Of a DNA stretch of 64,000 bases, positions 1-11,234 are shown one piece after another. A program made the translations under genes and the position numbers. Location of the stretch: the NCBI RefSeq assembly GCF_000242255.2, contig NC_017033.1:434001-498000 (forward strand). The letters are read 5' to 3'. Each line of letters begins with the position of its first letter. The stretch's first letter is position 1. This DNA is from Frateuria aurantia DSM 6220 (lineage in GTDB: Bacteria; Pseudomonadota; Gammaproteobacteria; Xanthomonadales; Rhodanobacteraceae). The notes under the pieces were generated by a model. That model was given only the letters and a program-made list of their open reading frames with translations. It made no database searches and was not told the DNA's origin.

Positions 1-494
1 ATGCGTCAGCGGTCGCGGTCTTCAGGCATTGCAGGGACCGCTGCTGCCGGTTGCCGCCCATGTCCGATGAGGCCGCAGGACATCGACAGCAAAAGAATTG
101 AAATTGTCCGGAACCAATCGGGCCGCATCGCGGTCAGAGTTCATCGTGACCGTGATCGGAATGTTAATCCGCGCCACGGAACGGCCGTGGATTTTCTGTG
201 CAGCGCGCGTCGTTCTTAACACCTGCCCTTGTTGTTCCAGACCAGGGGCAAGGCTGCTTTTGACCGGAATGCTGCGCTACATGGTGACAGCAATTGATGT
301 GTTACTGTATAACGTGCCGTTAGTTTATTGAAATGAATGGACTTTCGTAATCTGACAAGTAAGAATCGTTGGCGTCTTGAAGCTGAAAGATTTATGAAAG
401 GTCGTCTGGCGGCCGTTCCCGGCTTGTCATTTCAGGTTAAAACTATGTTAGGATGCTGGCCAGTTTGGCGGCTGCAATACAGGTAAGCTAAGAG
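1..494. other. Non-coding region upstream of lpxC
   Basis: No convincing gene is seen here. The short open frames on both strands have no ribosome binding site and no recognisable family. In related genomes ftsZ commonly precedes lpxC, so this is probably an ftsZ-lpxC type intergenic region, but ftsZ itself is outside the window. The second half is richer in A+T (about 290-480), as expected of a promoter region. A TTGTCA at 424-429 followed by TATGTT or TAGGAT is a weak promoter candidate with poor spacing. Confidence 0.5.
174..195 (+). terminator. Possible intrinsic terminator of the gene upstream of the window
   Basis: A perfect 6-bp stem CCACGG/CCGTGG with a 5-nt loop is followed directly by ATTTT. 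It would end transcription entering from the left before the lpxC promoter region. The stem is short, so the call is tentative. Confidence 0.35.
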
Positions 495-1415
495 ATGATC
501 AAGCAGCGTACGCTCAAAAATATCATTCGCGCGACGGGTGTCGGTCTGCATACCGGCGACAAGGTCTATATGACGCTGCGCCCGGCGGCACCCAACACCG
601 GCATCGTTTTCCGTCGCATCGATCTGGATCCGCCGGTCGAAATCAAGGCCCGTCCCGATCGCGTCGGCGATACGCGGCTGTCGACCACACTGGTCGGCGA
701 AAATCCGGATATCCGGGTCTCCACGGTCGAGCATCTGCTGTCGGCCATGGCCGGTCTGGGCGTGGACAATGCCTATGTCGACCTGTCGGCGCCCGAGGTG
801 CCGATCATGGACGGCAGCGCCGGCCCCTTCGTGTTCCTGCTGCAGTCGGCGGGCATCGAAGAGCAGAACGTGGCCAAGCGGTTCATTCGCATCAAGAAGG
901 CCGTCGAGGTCCGTGACGGTGACAAGACCGCACGCTTCGAGCCGTTCAACGGCTTCAAGGTGGGATTCTCGATCGAGTTCGACCATCCGGTGATCAGCAA
1001 GCGCGTGTCGCGTGCCGAAATCGATTTCTCGACCACGTCCTTCGTCAAGGAAGTCAGCCGCGCGCGGACCTTCGGTTTCATGAAGGACATCGAGATGTTG
1101 CGCGAGCACAATCTGGCACTGGGCGGCTCGATGGACAATGCGGTGGTGCTGGACGACTATCGCGTGCTCAACGAAGATGGACTGCGGTACGAGGACGAGC
1201 TCGTCAAGCACAAGATTCTGGATGCGATCGGCGACCTTTACCTGCTCGGCCACAGCTTGATCGGCGCCTACCATGCGCACAAGTCCGGGCATGAATTGAA
1301 CAATATCCTGCTGCGCACCTTGCTGGCTGACCCGGCGGCCTGGGAAGAAGTGGTGTACAAGGATGATCCGCTGACGGCGCCGATCTCCTACGCCCATCCC
1401 GCGCAGGCGATGTAG
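495..1415 (+). CDS. lpxC: UDP-3-O-acyl-N-acetylglucosamine deacetylase LpxC
   Basis: Zinc deacetylase for the committed step of lipid A synthesis: it removes acetate from UDP-3-O-acyl-GlcNAc in the cytoplasm. The 306-residue length is normal for the family. By alignment with E. coli LpxC the zinc ligands are H80 (in [10 protein letters not shown]), H239 and D243 (in [10 protein letters not shown]), and the general acid/base histidine is H266 (KSGHELNN). The N-terminal MIKQRTLKN matches the usual start. The gene stands alone on the plus strand and ends before a strong hairpin shared with the convergent DUF721 gene. In E. coli LpxC level is set by FtsH proteolysis; nothing in this sequence confirms or excludes that. 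Confidence 0.98.
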   Translation: MIKQRTLKNIIRATGVGLHTGDKVYMTLRPAAPNTGIVFRRIDLDPPVEIKARPDRVGDTRLSTTLVGENPDIRVSTVEHLLSAMAGLGVDNAYVDLSAPEVPIMDGSAGPFVFLLQSAGIEEQNVAKRFIRIKKAVEVRDGDKTARFEPFNGFKVGFSIEFDHPVISKRVSRAEIDFSTTSFVKEVSRARTFGFMKDIEMLREHNLALGGSMDNAVVLDDYRVLNEDGLRYEDELVKHKILDAIGDLYLLGHSLIGAYHAHKSGHELNNILLRTLLADPAAWEEVVYKDDPLTAPISYAHPAQAM

Positions 1416-1453
1416 GCAAGCGGTCGCGGTCCTGCGGGGCCGGCCTGTTGCAG

Positions 1454-1478
1454 CGACGGCCGCATGGTGCGGCCGTCG
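1454..1478. terminator. Bidirectional terminator between lpxC and the DUF721 gene
   Basis: An 11-bp perfect stem CGACGGCCGCA/TGCGGCCGTCG with a 3-nt loop lies in the short gap between two convergent genes. There is no long T tract on either side. Confidence 0.6.
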
Positions 1479-1503
1479 TCGTGTCTGCCTGTCGCGGGGG
1501 GGC

Positions 1504-1974
1504 TCAGTCCTTTTCGTCCTCGCTCGCCGGCGGCGCCTTGCCGTGACTGGCCAGGTCCAGAAACATCCGTTGCAGCTGGGGATCGCCCAGATGCCGGGCG
1601 GCGGCGGTAAGGTGCTGGGCCGAGCTTTCCGAAAGCGTCTTGCGCGGCCGGGTGTCTTCCCGTTCCGGCGGTGTCCATGTCGCCATTTTCACGCTGATCG
1701 CATCCACTTCCAGTCCCAGGCCACGCGCCGTGGTGAAAATGGATTGCTGCAAGGTGCGTAGGCGGCTGGCCCAGGCCGGCGAGGGTGCCAGAAAGACGAG
1801 TCGTCGGCCCTTGATCGCGGCCAGACGCACCTGATCCTGCATGGCCTTGGGCAAGGTCTTGCGCAGCGCCTGGTCAAGTGCGGCCAGCCAGGCGGCATGC
1901 CGGCTGAGCGCGGCGATGCCGACACAGTCCTCCAGCCGCCGTGGCCGGCCCTGGCGTTGCAGGGTGGGGCGCAT
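1504..1974 (-). CDS. DUF721 domain-containing protein
   Basis: 156 residues from the ATG chosen here. The family (DUF721, DciA-like) is widespread; members related to DciA load the replicative helicase in bacteria lacking DnaC, and in many proteobacteria the gene lies beside lpxC or secA as here. The central part (residues about 25-95) carries the family pattern: amphipathic helices with LAALDQALRKTLP, then a basic beta segment GRRLVFLAPSPAWASRLR. The C-terminal third (TPPEREDTRP onward) is polar and poorly conserved. The same reading frame stays open for over 1.9 kb upstream, antisense to secA, but nothing there looks like protein. The role in replication is inferred from family only. Confidence 0.8.
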   Translation of the reverse strand: MRPTLQRQGRPRRLEDCVGIAALSRHAAWLAALDQALRKTLPKAMQDQVRLAAIKGRRLVFLAPSPAWASRLRTLQQSIFTTARGLGLEVDAISVKMATWTPPEREDTRPRKTLSESSAQHLTAAARHLGDPQLQRMFLDLASHGKAPPASEDEKD

Positions 1975-2040
1975 ACGCTGACGATCTGAAGGTGGCGGAC
2001 TGGTGGACAAGAGGCATTTCCGGATGAGCTGGGCCCAGAC

Positions 2041-2070
2041 TAGCCCGGATTGATGCGACTTGCATCCGGA
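2041..2070. repeat. REP-like imperfect palindrome
   Basis: The sequence TAGCCCGGAT followed by GATGC-GACTT-GCATC and CCGG can fold with GATGC/GCATC, or alternatively CCGGAT/ATCCGG, as the stem. It resembles the extragenic palindromic repeats common in pseudomonads and xanthomonads. It lies in the non-coding stretch between the DUF721 start and the secA promoter. I see no second clear copy in the window, so calling it a repeat rests on resemblance. Confidence 0.35.
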
Positions 2071-2170
2071 CGAAGCGGCGGCGTGGCGACTTCGCGGCTT
2101 GAAAGCACGCCGGCTGACCGCCATTGAATACTGAGCCAGGAGATACCAGCCAGTCTTGACCGTCAGCCGT

Positions 2171-2199
2171 TTGGGCTTGCCGGCTGACCCGAGTATGAT
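2171..2199 (+). promoter_or_regulatory. Putative sigma-70 promoter of secA
   Basis: TTGGGC, a 17-bp spacer and TATGAT. The expected transcription start would leave a leader of roughly 55 nt ahead of the secA ATG. The -10 box is strong and the -35 box matches three of six consensus bases. Confidence 0.5.
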
Positions 2200-2262
2200 G
2201 TTTGATCCTTGGTGATTTGCCGTCTCTGACGGCAGACCATTCCACCTTGACCCGGAAGATCG

Positions 2263-4989
<2,727 letters not shown>

Positions 4990-5026
4990 GTAGGCCAGGC
5001 CTCGGCCGGGTATGCCGGAGCCGGAC

Positions 5027-5068
5027 ATGAAGCAGCCCCGCAGGATCGCTCCTGCGGGGCTGCTTCAT
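5027..5068. terminator. Strong bidirectional hairpin between secA and apaH
   Basis: A perfect 19-bp inverted repeat (arms beginning ATGAAGCAGCCCCGCAGGA) with a TCGC tetraloop lies between convergent genes. No clear T tract follows on the plus side, but the stem is very stable. Confidence 0.8.
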
Positions 5069-5116
5069 GACGGGATTTTGAAGAATGTCGTCCCGACGGC
5101 GCGGCTCGGGTACCGA

Positions 5117-5962
5117 TCAGTCGTTTCCGCCACCCTTGCGGCTGGACTCGGCGGCTACTGAGACGTAGGCAGGCTCTTCGCCGTCGAGCCGCATGGCGGT
5201 CAGGCGGCCACCCCAGACGCAGCCGGTATCCAGGCAGTACACGCCCAGCCCGGCAAAGCGTCCCAGTGCCGACCAGTGACCGAAGACGATGCGGGTTTCA
5301 TGCTGGCGCATGCCGGGTACTTCAAACCAGGGATAGCTGCCCGGGCGCTGGGTGCCGGGGCGCCCCTTGGCCTCGAAATCGATACGGCCATGGACGTCGC
5401 AGTAACGCATGCGGGTCAGCATGTTGATTGCCGCGCGGTGCCGCTCGATGCCTTGCAGGCGGTTCGACCAGCTGGCCGGCCGATTGCCGAACAGATTGCG
5501 CAGCAGCCGTGTATGGCGGGGGCTGGAAAGCTCGCGCTCCACTTCCTGGGCCGCACGCTGGGCCTGGCGCAGGTTCCAGTTCGGCGCGAGGCCGGCATGG
5601 ACCATGGTCCAGCCCAGCTCCGCGTCGTGATGCAGCAGTTTCTGCTGGCGCAGCCAGGCCATCAGTTCAGGGGCATCTTCGGCAAACAGGACTTCGCGCA
5701 GCTCCTCGTTGACCTTGGCCTGGGCTTCCGGTTTGCGCAGGGCGATCGCCAGCAGGCTCAGGTCATGATTGCCCAGGGTGATGGTGACGGCGTCGCCCAG
5801 GCTGTGGATAAGGCGCAAGGTGCGCAGCGATTCACCGCCGCGATTGACCAGGTCGCCACAGAACCACAGGCGGTCGACAGCAGGGTCGAAGCGGAGTTTT
5901 TCGAGCAGACGTTGCAGTTCGGGATAGCAGCCCTGCACATCGCCGATTGCATAGATAGCCAT
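5117..5962 (-). CDS. apaH: Symmetrical bis(5'-nucleosyl)-tetraphosphatase ApaH
   Basis: Hydrolyses Ap4A to two ADP and, in E. coli, also removes Np4 caps from RNA 5' ends. 281 residues, the usual length. Metallophosphatase signatures are in order: GDVQGCY near residue 7, GDLVNRGGES near 36, GNHDLSLL near 63, then VHAGLAP and FGHWSALG, which supply the two metal-site ligands. It is the last gene of the minus-strand run rsmA-apaG-apaH, 50 nt after apaG. The C-terminal tail after VWGGRLTAMRLD is variable and ends polar. Confidence 0.97.
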   Translation of the reverse strand: MAIYAIGDVQGCYPELQRLLEKLRFDPAVDRLWFCGDLVNRGGESLRTLRLIHSLGDAVTITLGNHDLSLLAIALRKPEAQAKVNEELREVLFAEDAPELMAWLRQQKLLHHDAELGWTMVHAGLAPNWNLRQAQRAAQEVERELSSPRHTRLLRNLFGNRPASWSNRLQGIERHRAAINMLTRMRYCDVHGRIDFEAKGRPGTQRPGSYPWFEVPGMRQHETRIVFGHWSALGRFAGLGVYCLDTGCVWGGRLTAMRLDGEEPAYVSVAAESSRKGGGND

Positions 5963-6012
5963 CGATACGGATCAACCTGCGTGCCGCGGAGCGGTATGGG
6001 GGTGGGTCAACA

Positions 6013-6396
6013 TCAGTGCAGGGTTCGCGGGATGGTGAGTGTGAAAGGCGGGATCGGTGTTTCAAAACGGGTGCCATCGTCGGCCAGCATGTGATAACTG
6101 CCGGTCATGACGCCGACCGAGGTTTCCAGGACCGCGCCGGAGGTGTATTCGAAATCGTCGCCGGGGCGCATCCACGGCTGTTCGCCGACCACGCCTTCGC
6201 CGGTGACTTCCTCGGTCTTGCCATTGGCATCGGTGATGATCCAGTGCCGGGTCAGCAATTGCGCGCCGACGCTGCCGATATTGCGCAAGGTGATGGTGTA
6301 GGCGAAAACGTAGCGGTTGTCATCCGGCCGCGACTGGTCTGGCACGAACTGGGTTTGCACCTGCACGTCGATCGTGTAGGGAGATTGGCTGTTCAT
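6013..6396 (-). CDS. apaG: Co2+/Mg2+ efflux protein ApaG
   Basis: Small immunoglobulin-like beta-sandwich protein of 127 residues, full length for the family. Despite the name used for Salmonella CorD/ApaG, its biochemical role is unsettled. The conserved GEGVVGEQPWMRPG segment (residues about 65-80) and the C-terminal VMTGSYHM are present. It lies between rsmA and apaH, its standard position in proteobacteria, which makes the identification firm even though function is not. Confidence 0.95.
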   Translation of the reverse strand: MNSQSPYTIDVQVQTQFVPDQSRPDDNRYVFAYTITLRNIGSVGAQLLTRHWIITDANGKTEEVTGEGVVGEQPWMRPGDDFEYTSGAVLETSVGVMTGSYHMLADDGTRFETPIPPFTLTIPRTLH

Positions 6397-6467
6397 TTTT
6401 CTATTCTAAGCCCAGCAGCCATCGCCTGCCCATGTTTGATTGCACCGGCAGGCGCGGAGCCGAGGCT

Positions 6468-7244
6468 TCAGGCCTGGGCCAGACGGATGAAATCCGCCGG
6501 CGAGAGAGTCTCGGCACGACAGCCCGGATCAATGCCGGCACGACTGATCGCGGCGGGTTCCAGCGTGCCTTTCAAGGTGTTGCCCAGGGTCTTGCGACGC
6601 TGGGCAAAGGCTGCCTTGACGATGTCGTGCAGGCGGCGGGAGTCGGCATCGGGAAGCTGCTCCGGCGGCAATGGCTGCATCCGCACCACGGCCGAGTCGA
6701 CCTTGGGCGGTGGCCGGAAGGCTCCGGGCGGCACGATGAACAGCGGCGTGACCTGGCAGCGCAGCTGCAACATCACCGACAGGCGACCATAGATCTTGCT
6801 GCCGGGAGCGGCGGCCATCCGGTCCACCACTTCCTTCTGCAGCATGAAGTGCATGTCTTCGATGGCGGCGGCATGGTCCACGCAATGGAACAGGATAGGG
6901 CTGGAAATGTAATAAGGCAGATTGCCGGCGATACGCAGCCGTTCCGCGCCGAGCTCGGTGGCAAGGCGGCTGATGTCGACCTTCAGGATATCGGAGCGGA
7001 TCACCTGCAGCTGACCGATGCTGGCGGCGCGCGCCTCGAGGCCGGGAATCAGCTCGGCATCGAGTTCGATCGCGGTCAGCCTGCCGGCGGCCTTCAGCAG
7101 CGGAAAGGTCATCGCCCCTTCGCCGGGGCCGATCTCCACCACGGTATCGGCAGGGCGGGGCGCGATGGCGCCGACGATGCGATCCACATAATGCCGGTCA
7201 TGCAGAAAGTGCTGACCGAAGTGTTTTTTGGGTTTTGCGTTCAT
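6468..7244 (-). CDS. rsmA: 16S rRNA (adenine(1518)-N(6)/adenine(1519)-N(6))-dimethyltransferase RsmA
   Basis: Dimethylates two adjacent adenines in the 3' terminal helix of 16S rRNA during late 30S assembly; loss gives kasugamycin resistance in E. coli. 258 residues, normal length. The N-terminal KKHFGQHFLHD, SAM-binding EIGPGEGAMTFPL, and catalytic NLPYYISSPI motifs are intact. It precedes apaG and apaH on the same strand. pdxA, the usual upstream neighbour, is missing; instead a short gap with a hairpin separates it from surA. Confidence 0.98.
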   Translation of the reverse strand: MNAKPKKHFGQHFLHDRHYVDRIVGAIAPRPADTVVEIGPGEGAMTFPLLKAAGRLTAIELDAELIPGLEARAASIGQLQVIRSDILKVDISRLATELGAERLRIAGNLPYYISSPILFHCVDHAAAIEDMHFMLQKEVVDRMAAAPGSKIYGRLSVMLQLRCQVTPLFIVPPGAFRPPPKVDSAVVRMQPLPPEQLPDADSRRLHDIVKAAFAQRRKTLGNTLKGTLEPAAISRAGIDPGCRAETLSPADFIRLAQA

Positions 7245-7260
7245 GCGGTATGCCGGGCCT

Positions 7261-7285
7261 GCGTCGGCGGCCTGACCGCCGACGC
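7261..7285 (-). terminator. GC-rich hairpin between surA and rsmA
   Basis: A perfect 10-bp stem GCGTCGGCGG/CCGCCGACGC with a 5-nt loop sits in the 58-nt gap between two genes of one operon. It has no T tract, so it may attenuate or protect the transcript rather than fully terminate it. It marks the place where pdxA lies in related gene orders. Confidence 0.5.
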
Positions 7286-7302
7286 GTGCTTCAGGGCCTG
7301 GC

Positions 7303-8661
7303 TCATGCAGCGGGCGAGGCGGTATGGGTGTTGGTGTCCTGCAGGGCCGGGACCAGAATCTTCACATAGGAGCCGGAGCGCAGCTGGCGCAGGAAATTGT
7401 CATAGGCCTCCTCCGACTTGCGGCTGCCGATTTCCTGGCGGGCCTGGCTGCGGGCGAGCTGATTGGTCTGATCGACCTGACGGCTGCCCAGTCGTTGCAG
7501 GATGATCCAGCCGGCATCGGTCTGGAACGGCTTGGAGACCTCCTCGTCCTGCAGCTGCTTCAGCTGCCCGGCCACGGCGGGGCCCCACCCGTCCAGCGGG
7601 AACCAGCCCATGTCGCCACCCAGATTGGCCGATGTGTCGTCATTGGAGTCGGCCTTGGCCAGGGCGGCGAAGTCGCCGTGCTGGTTGACGATCTTGTTGT
7701 ACAGGTCCTCGGCCTTCTGCTGGGCCTGTGCCTCGCTCAGCAGCTCGGTCGGCCGGATCAGGATTTCACGGGAGTGGTATTCGGTGACCAGCTGCTGCTC
7801 CTGCTTGCGGACACCCAGCAGCTTCAGGATCTGGAACCCGGCCGGAGTGCGCAGCGCCGCGGTGACCTGGCCTTCATTCATGCTGGAAACGGTATCCGTG
7901 AACAGCTGGGGAATCGCATCCAGCCGGCGCCAGCCCAGATCGCCACCTTGCAGAGCATCCTGGGCATCGGAGTAACGCGCGGCGACGGCTGCGAAGTCGG
8001 TACCTGACTTGATGGCGGCTTCGGCTTCGGCCGCCTTGGCTGCGGCGGCCTGGATATCACTGGCGGTGCCGCCGCTGGGTACGCTGATCTGGATATGCGC
8101 CAGATGCACTTCACCCGCCTTGTAGCTGGGGCTGTGCAGCAGGTTGTCGACTTCGCTGTCGGTGACGGTGACCTGGTCGTGCATGATGCTTTCATGCAGG
8201 CGCTGGATCATCAGCTGGTCGGCCATCTGCTGCTGGAAAGCGCGGAAGCTCTGGCCATGCTGCTCGACGGCAGTACGCAACTGGTCGGTGGTCAGATTGT
8301 TCTGCTGGGCGACCGCCTGTACGGCCTGGTCCACGTCGGCATTGGCCAGCTGGATGCCTTGCTCGTTGGCTTTCTGGATCTGCAGCCGCATCAGGATCAG
8401 TCGATTGAGCACCTGGCGGGCCAGCACGTCCTCGGGTGGCAGGCGCTCGGCCGGCGTGGACTGGCGGACGTTGGCGATCGCGGCATCCAGCTCGCTCTGC
8501 AGGATCACATCATCCTCGACCACGGCGACGATCCGGTCGACCAGATGACTGTCCTGGGATGGGGCCGTCGTAGAGGTGCCGCCCAGCAGTTGCGCCTGGG
8601 CCACCGGGGTGGTCGCTACGGCAACGGTGGCCAGTAGCGCGAATGCAATCGTTTGCTTCAT
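7303..8661 (-). CDS. surA: Periplasmic chaperone and peptidylprolyl isomerase SurA
   Basis: Main periplasmic chaperone for outer-membrane proteins, including the LptD encoded just upstream. 452 residues. A signal peptide (MKQTIAFALLATVAVATTPVAQA) is followed by the SurA N-domain (VDRIVAVVEDDVILQSELD onward) and two parvulin PPIase domains, the first around AGEVHLAHIQI to GFQILKLLG and the second around REILIRPTELLSEAQA to WIILQRLGSRQ. It follows lptD by 33 nt on the same strand, consistent with cotranscription. It ends with a short polar tail. Confidence 0.97.
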   Translation of the reverse strand: MKQTIAFALLATVAVATTPVAQAQLLGGTSTTAPSQDSHLVDRIVAVVEDDVILQSELDAAIANVRQSTPAERLPPEDVLARQVLNRLILMRLQIQKANEQGIQLANADVDQAVQAVAQQNNLTTDQLRTAVEQHGQSFRAFQQQMADQLMIQRLHESIMHDQVTVTDSEVDNLLHSPSYKAGEVHLAHIQISVPSGGTASDIQAAAAKAAEAEAAIKSGTDFAAVAARYSDAQDALQGGDLGWRRLDAIPQLFTDTVSSMNEGQVTAALRTPAGFQILKLLGVRKQEQQLVTEYHSREILIRPTELLSEAQAQQKAEDLYNKIVNQHGDFAALAKADSNDDTSANLGGDMGWFPLDGWGPAVAGQLKQLQDEEVSKPFQTDAGWIILQRLGSRQVDQTNQLARSQARQEIGSRKSEEAYDNFLRQLRSGSYVKILVPALQDTNTHTASPAA

Positions 8662-8694
8662 TAGCGAGAATCCGGTTCGCCCGCAGGCGAGATA

Positions 8695-11157
8695 TTATTG
8701 ATAACCCTGATACCCGAGGATATCACGGCGCAGCATGGACTCGACCTGATTGGACGAGGAGCCGAGGCCCTTGAAGACCACCTCGAACATGAACGAGTTG
8801 TCGCGCTTGTTGTTGGTATACATGTTGCTGAAGCTGCTGGTATTGACGTAGCTGCGGTCGACCACCCGGAACGATACGCAGCAGCTGTCATATTCGACAC
8901 CGCCCAGTGCCTCGATCAGTTCATGATCGACCACCGACCAGGTCAGGCTGCCCAGCAGTCGCCAGCGATCCGTCAGCGGATAGACCGCAGCGGTGCTGTA
9001 TTGGTTCAGCAGGCCGCGTCGATACAGGTAGGAGAAGTCAACCAGACCGCCGTCGCCGAAGCGATGCTGCAGCTGCATGATGCCCACATCGGTCTGATGG
9101 GTGTTGGGATCGTACTGGTAGGTGGTGGTGACCCGCCAGTTGTCAGCCAGGCTGAGGCTGCCCTGGAACACGTAGTTGGAACGGGCCCAGTTGGTCGGCT
9201 CGGTATTGGTCTGGATGATGCGTCCCACCTGGCTGTTGGTCTCGTAGGGAAGGATGACCCGCTGGGGCGCGAAATACTGGATCTGGCCCAGACTGGCCGA
9301 GAACCGCTCGGTGCCGCTGTCATCCAGGAAGCGGGTGGTGAGGGCTGCCGTCAGGTTGTTCGCATTCATCTGCCGGTCGGCACCGGAGTACTGATTGGTC
9401 GAGAACAGCTGCTGATAGTCCAGCGTGTCGATGCCGGTGTCGAACAGCGGCAGATTGTTCTGGTTGCGGTAGGGCACGTACAGATAGAACAGCCGTGGCT
9501 CCAGGGTCTGGGTGTACTGCTGGCCGAACAGTGAGGTCTGGCGGTCGAAGACCAGCCCGCTGTCCAGGCTGACGATGGGCAGCGAGCGCTGCATGGTGGC
9601 CTGGTTGAAGGGCGATTGCTCGTCCGGCGCGATCGGACCGTAGGCGTTGTAGTGGTTGTAGCCTGGCTGCAGCTGGTAGGCGGTGTAGCGATAGCCCACA
9701 CGGGGTTTGACGAACCAGGCCGAGCCGCGGAAATCGGCCGCCAGCCAGGGATAGATGTCCTCGCGCTGGCCTTCGACATTGCCGGGCTTGCGAAAGGCGG
9801 TGGCCTCGTCATCCATGCCGAAATCCAGCCAGCGGGTCAGCGGTCGGTCCATGTTGAACACTGCGTGCGGAAGCCGGTTGTACTGCATCACCGAATTGTT
9901 CAGGAACGGGTTGATGTTCTGGTAGACATCGGCGCCGATCGAACTGGTCCACCACTTGCCATGGCCGTTCAGATAGGCAGTGGAGGCCAGGGTGCCGATC
10001 GCGCTGGTATACAGGTCGCTGCCGTAGTCATACAGGAAGGCGCCATCCGAGGCCCGGTTGATATTGGTATCCAGGCTCCAGTTGTCCCACAGCCGGGTAT
10101 GGCTGACGAACTTCATCAGATAACGGGCGTGGTCCTCCGTGTTGTACAAGGTGCCACTATCCTTGGGGGCTCCATCATGCGGGTTGTATTCCACGCCGAG
10201 CAGTCCGGTGCTGCGCCGGGTCTTGTAGCGGAAGGTCTCTTCCAGCACCACGCCACGACGGGTATAGATCCTGGGATTGACGGTCAGGTCGTAGTTCGGC
10301 GCCAGATTGAAGTAATAAGGCGCGCCGATGACATAGCCCGAACGGCTGGTATGGCTGAGCTCAGGGGATAAGAAGCCGCTTTCGCGCCGGTTGTCGGTAG
10401 GAAAACCGAAATAGGGCAGATACATCCAGGGCACGCCGCGGTAATAGAACTTCACGTCGCGCGCGGTGCCTCGACCGCGTTGCTTGTCGATCCTGATCTG
10501 CTTGCTGCGGATTTCCCAGACATGATGGCCGATGTCGCATGTGCTGTAGCTGGACATCAGATAGCTGCTGCGGTTGATGTCCAGCATCGATACGCTGTCG
10601 GCCGTGCCGTTGCCGCGGCTCAGCAGCATCTGGTAACGCAGATGACCATCGGCCGTGCCGGTGCCGCGGTCTGAATTGCCCTTGACGTGGTCGGCGGCGA
10701 TCAATTCACCGGCCTGTTGCATGCGAACGTTGCCGCGTGCCTCGTAGTCTGAACTGTCGCCGTCGTAGTCGACGGTATCGGCCTGCAGGCGCTGGTCGGC
10801 CCGGACCAGATTGGCCTCGCCCTGCAGGTGGTAGATGGTCTGATTCAGTGAAGTCAGCGACCTGCCACTGACATGGGTCTCGGCCGTGGGGCGCAGGCGC
10901 GTATCCTGCGGCAGGCCGGGATCGAAGAAGTCCAGTGTCGAATGGGTGCGGCAGATCGCGTAGCTGGGCGGCAGCGTCGGGCACAGATAGCTGCCCAGCG
11001 GACAGCTGAGATTGCGCTTGGCATGAGGCGGCTGGCTCTGGCCACTGACCGGACCACTCTCCGCGCCAAGGAGGGCAAGTGCGGCAGCCAGGGCGAGCAG
11101 GCGTCGAGGGGGCATGGTGCGTTGCGTCGGCGTCACAGGCAGTCGGGTCAAGTTCAT
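8695..11157 (-). CDS. lptD: LPS-assembly outer-membrane protein LptD
   Basis: Beta-barrel that, with LptE, inserts LPS into the outer leaflet. About 820 residues from the start chosen here. An OstA-like periplasmic jellyroll (GEANLVRADQRLQADTVDYD onward) leads into a large C-terminal barrel rich in alternating aromatic strands, ending ILGYQGYQ. Conserved barrel signatures include the WEIRSKQIRIDK and PYFGFPTDNRRESGFLSP segments. The start is uncertain: ATG codons giving MPKFRRF, MNLTRL or MPPRRL are all in frame and none has a good ribosome site. MPPRRLLALAAALALLGA looks like the natural signal peptide, so the true start may be at 11115. Its gene leads into surA, its own folding chaperone. 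Confidence 0.95.
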   Translation of the reverse strand: MNLTRLPVTPTQRTMPPRRLLALAAALALLGAESGPVSGQSQPPHAKRNLSCPLGSYLCPTLPPSYAICRTHSTLDFFDPGLPQDTRLRPTAETHVSGRSLTSLNQTIYHLQGEANLVRADQRLQADTVDYDGDSSDYEARGNVRMQQAGELIAADHVKGNSDRGTGTADGHLRYQMLLSRGNGTADSVSMLDINRSSYLMSSYSTCDIGHHVWEIRSKQIRIDKQRGRGTARDVKFYYRGVPWMYLPYFGFPTDNRRESGFLSPELSHTSRSGYVIGAPYYFNLAPNYDLTVNPRIYTRRGVVLEETFRYKTRRSTGLLGVEYNPHDGAPKDSGTLYNTEDHARYLMKFVSHTRLWDNWSLDTNINRASDGAFLYDYGSDLYTSAIGTLASTAYLNGHGKWWTSSIGADVYQNINPFLNNSVMQYNRLPHAVFNMDRPLTRWLDFGMDDEATAFRKPGNVEGQREDIYPWLAADFRGSAWFVKPRVGYRYTAYQLQPGYNHYNAYGPIAPDEQSPFNQATMQRSLPIVSLDSGLVFDRQTSLFGQQYTQTLEPRLFYLYVPYRNQNNLPLFDTGIDTLDYQQLFSTNQYSGADRQMNANNLTAALTTRFLDDSGTERFSASLGQIQYFAPQRVILPYETNSQVGRIIQTNTEPTNWARSNYVFQGSLSLADNWRVTTTYQYDPNTHQTDVGIMQLQHRFGDGGLVDFSYLYRRGLLNQYSTAAVYPLTDRWRLLGSLTWSVVDHELIEALGGVEYDSCCVSFRVVDRSYVNTSSFSNMYTNNKRDNSFMFEVVFKGLGSSSNQVESMLRRDILGYQGYQ

Positions 11158-11234
11158 TGAAGAGAGTAAAGCTAACAGAAACCTGCGGAACTTAGGCATC
11201 GGCAACCGCAGTCCGCGTGGATCGCCGGCGGTGT

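Noticed and set aside
1-331. Three small overlapping open frames at the left edge
   Set aside because: No ribosome site, no motif, and they overlap a terminator-like hairpin on both strands.
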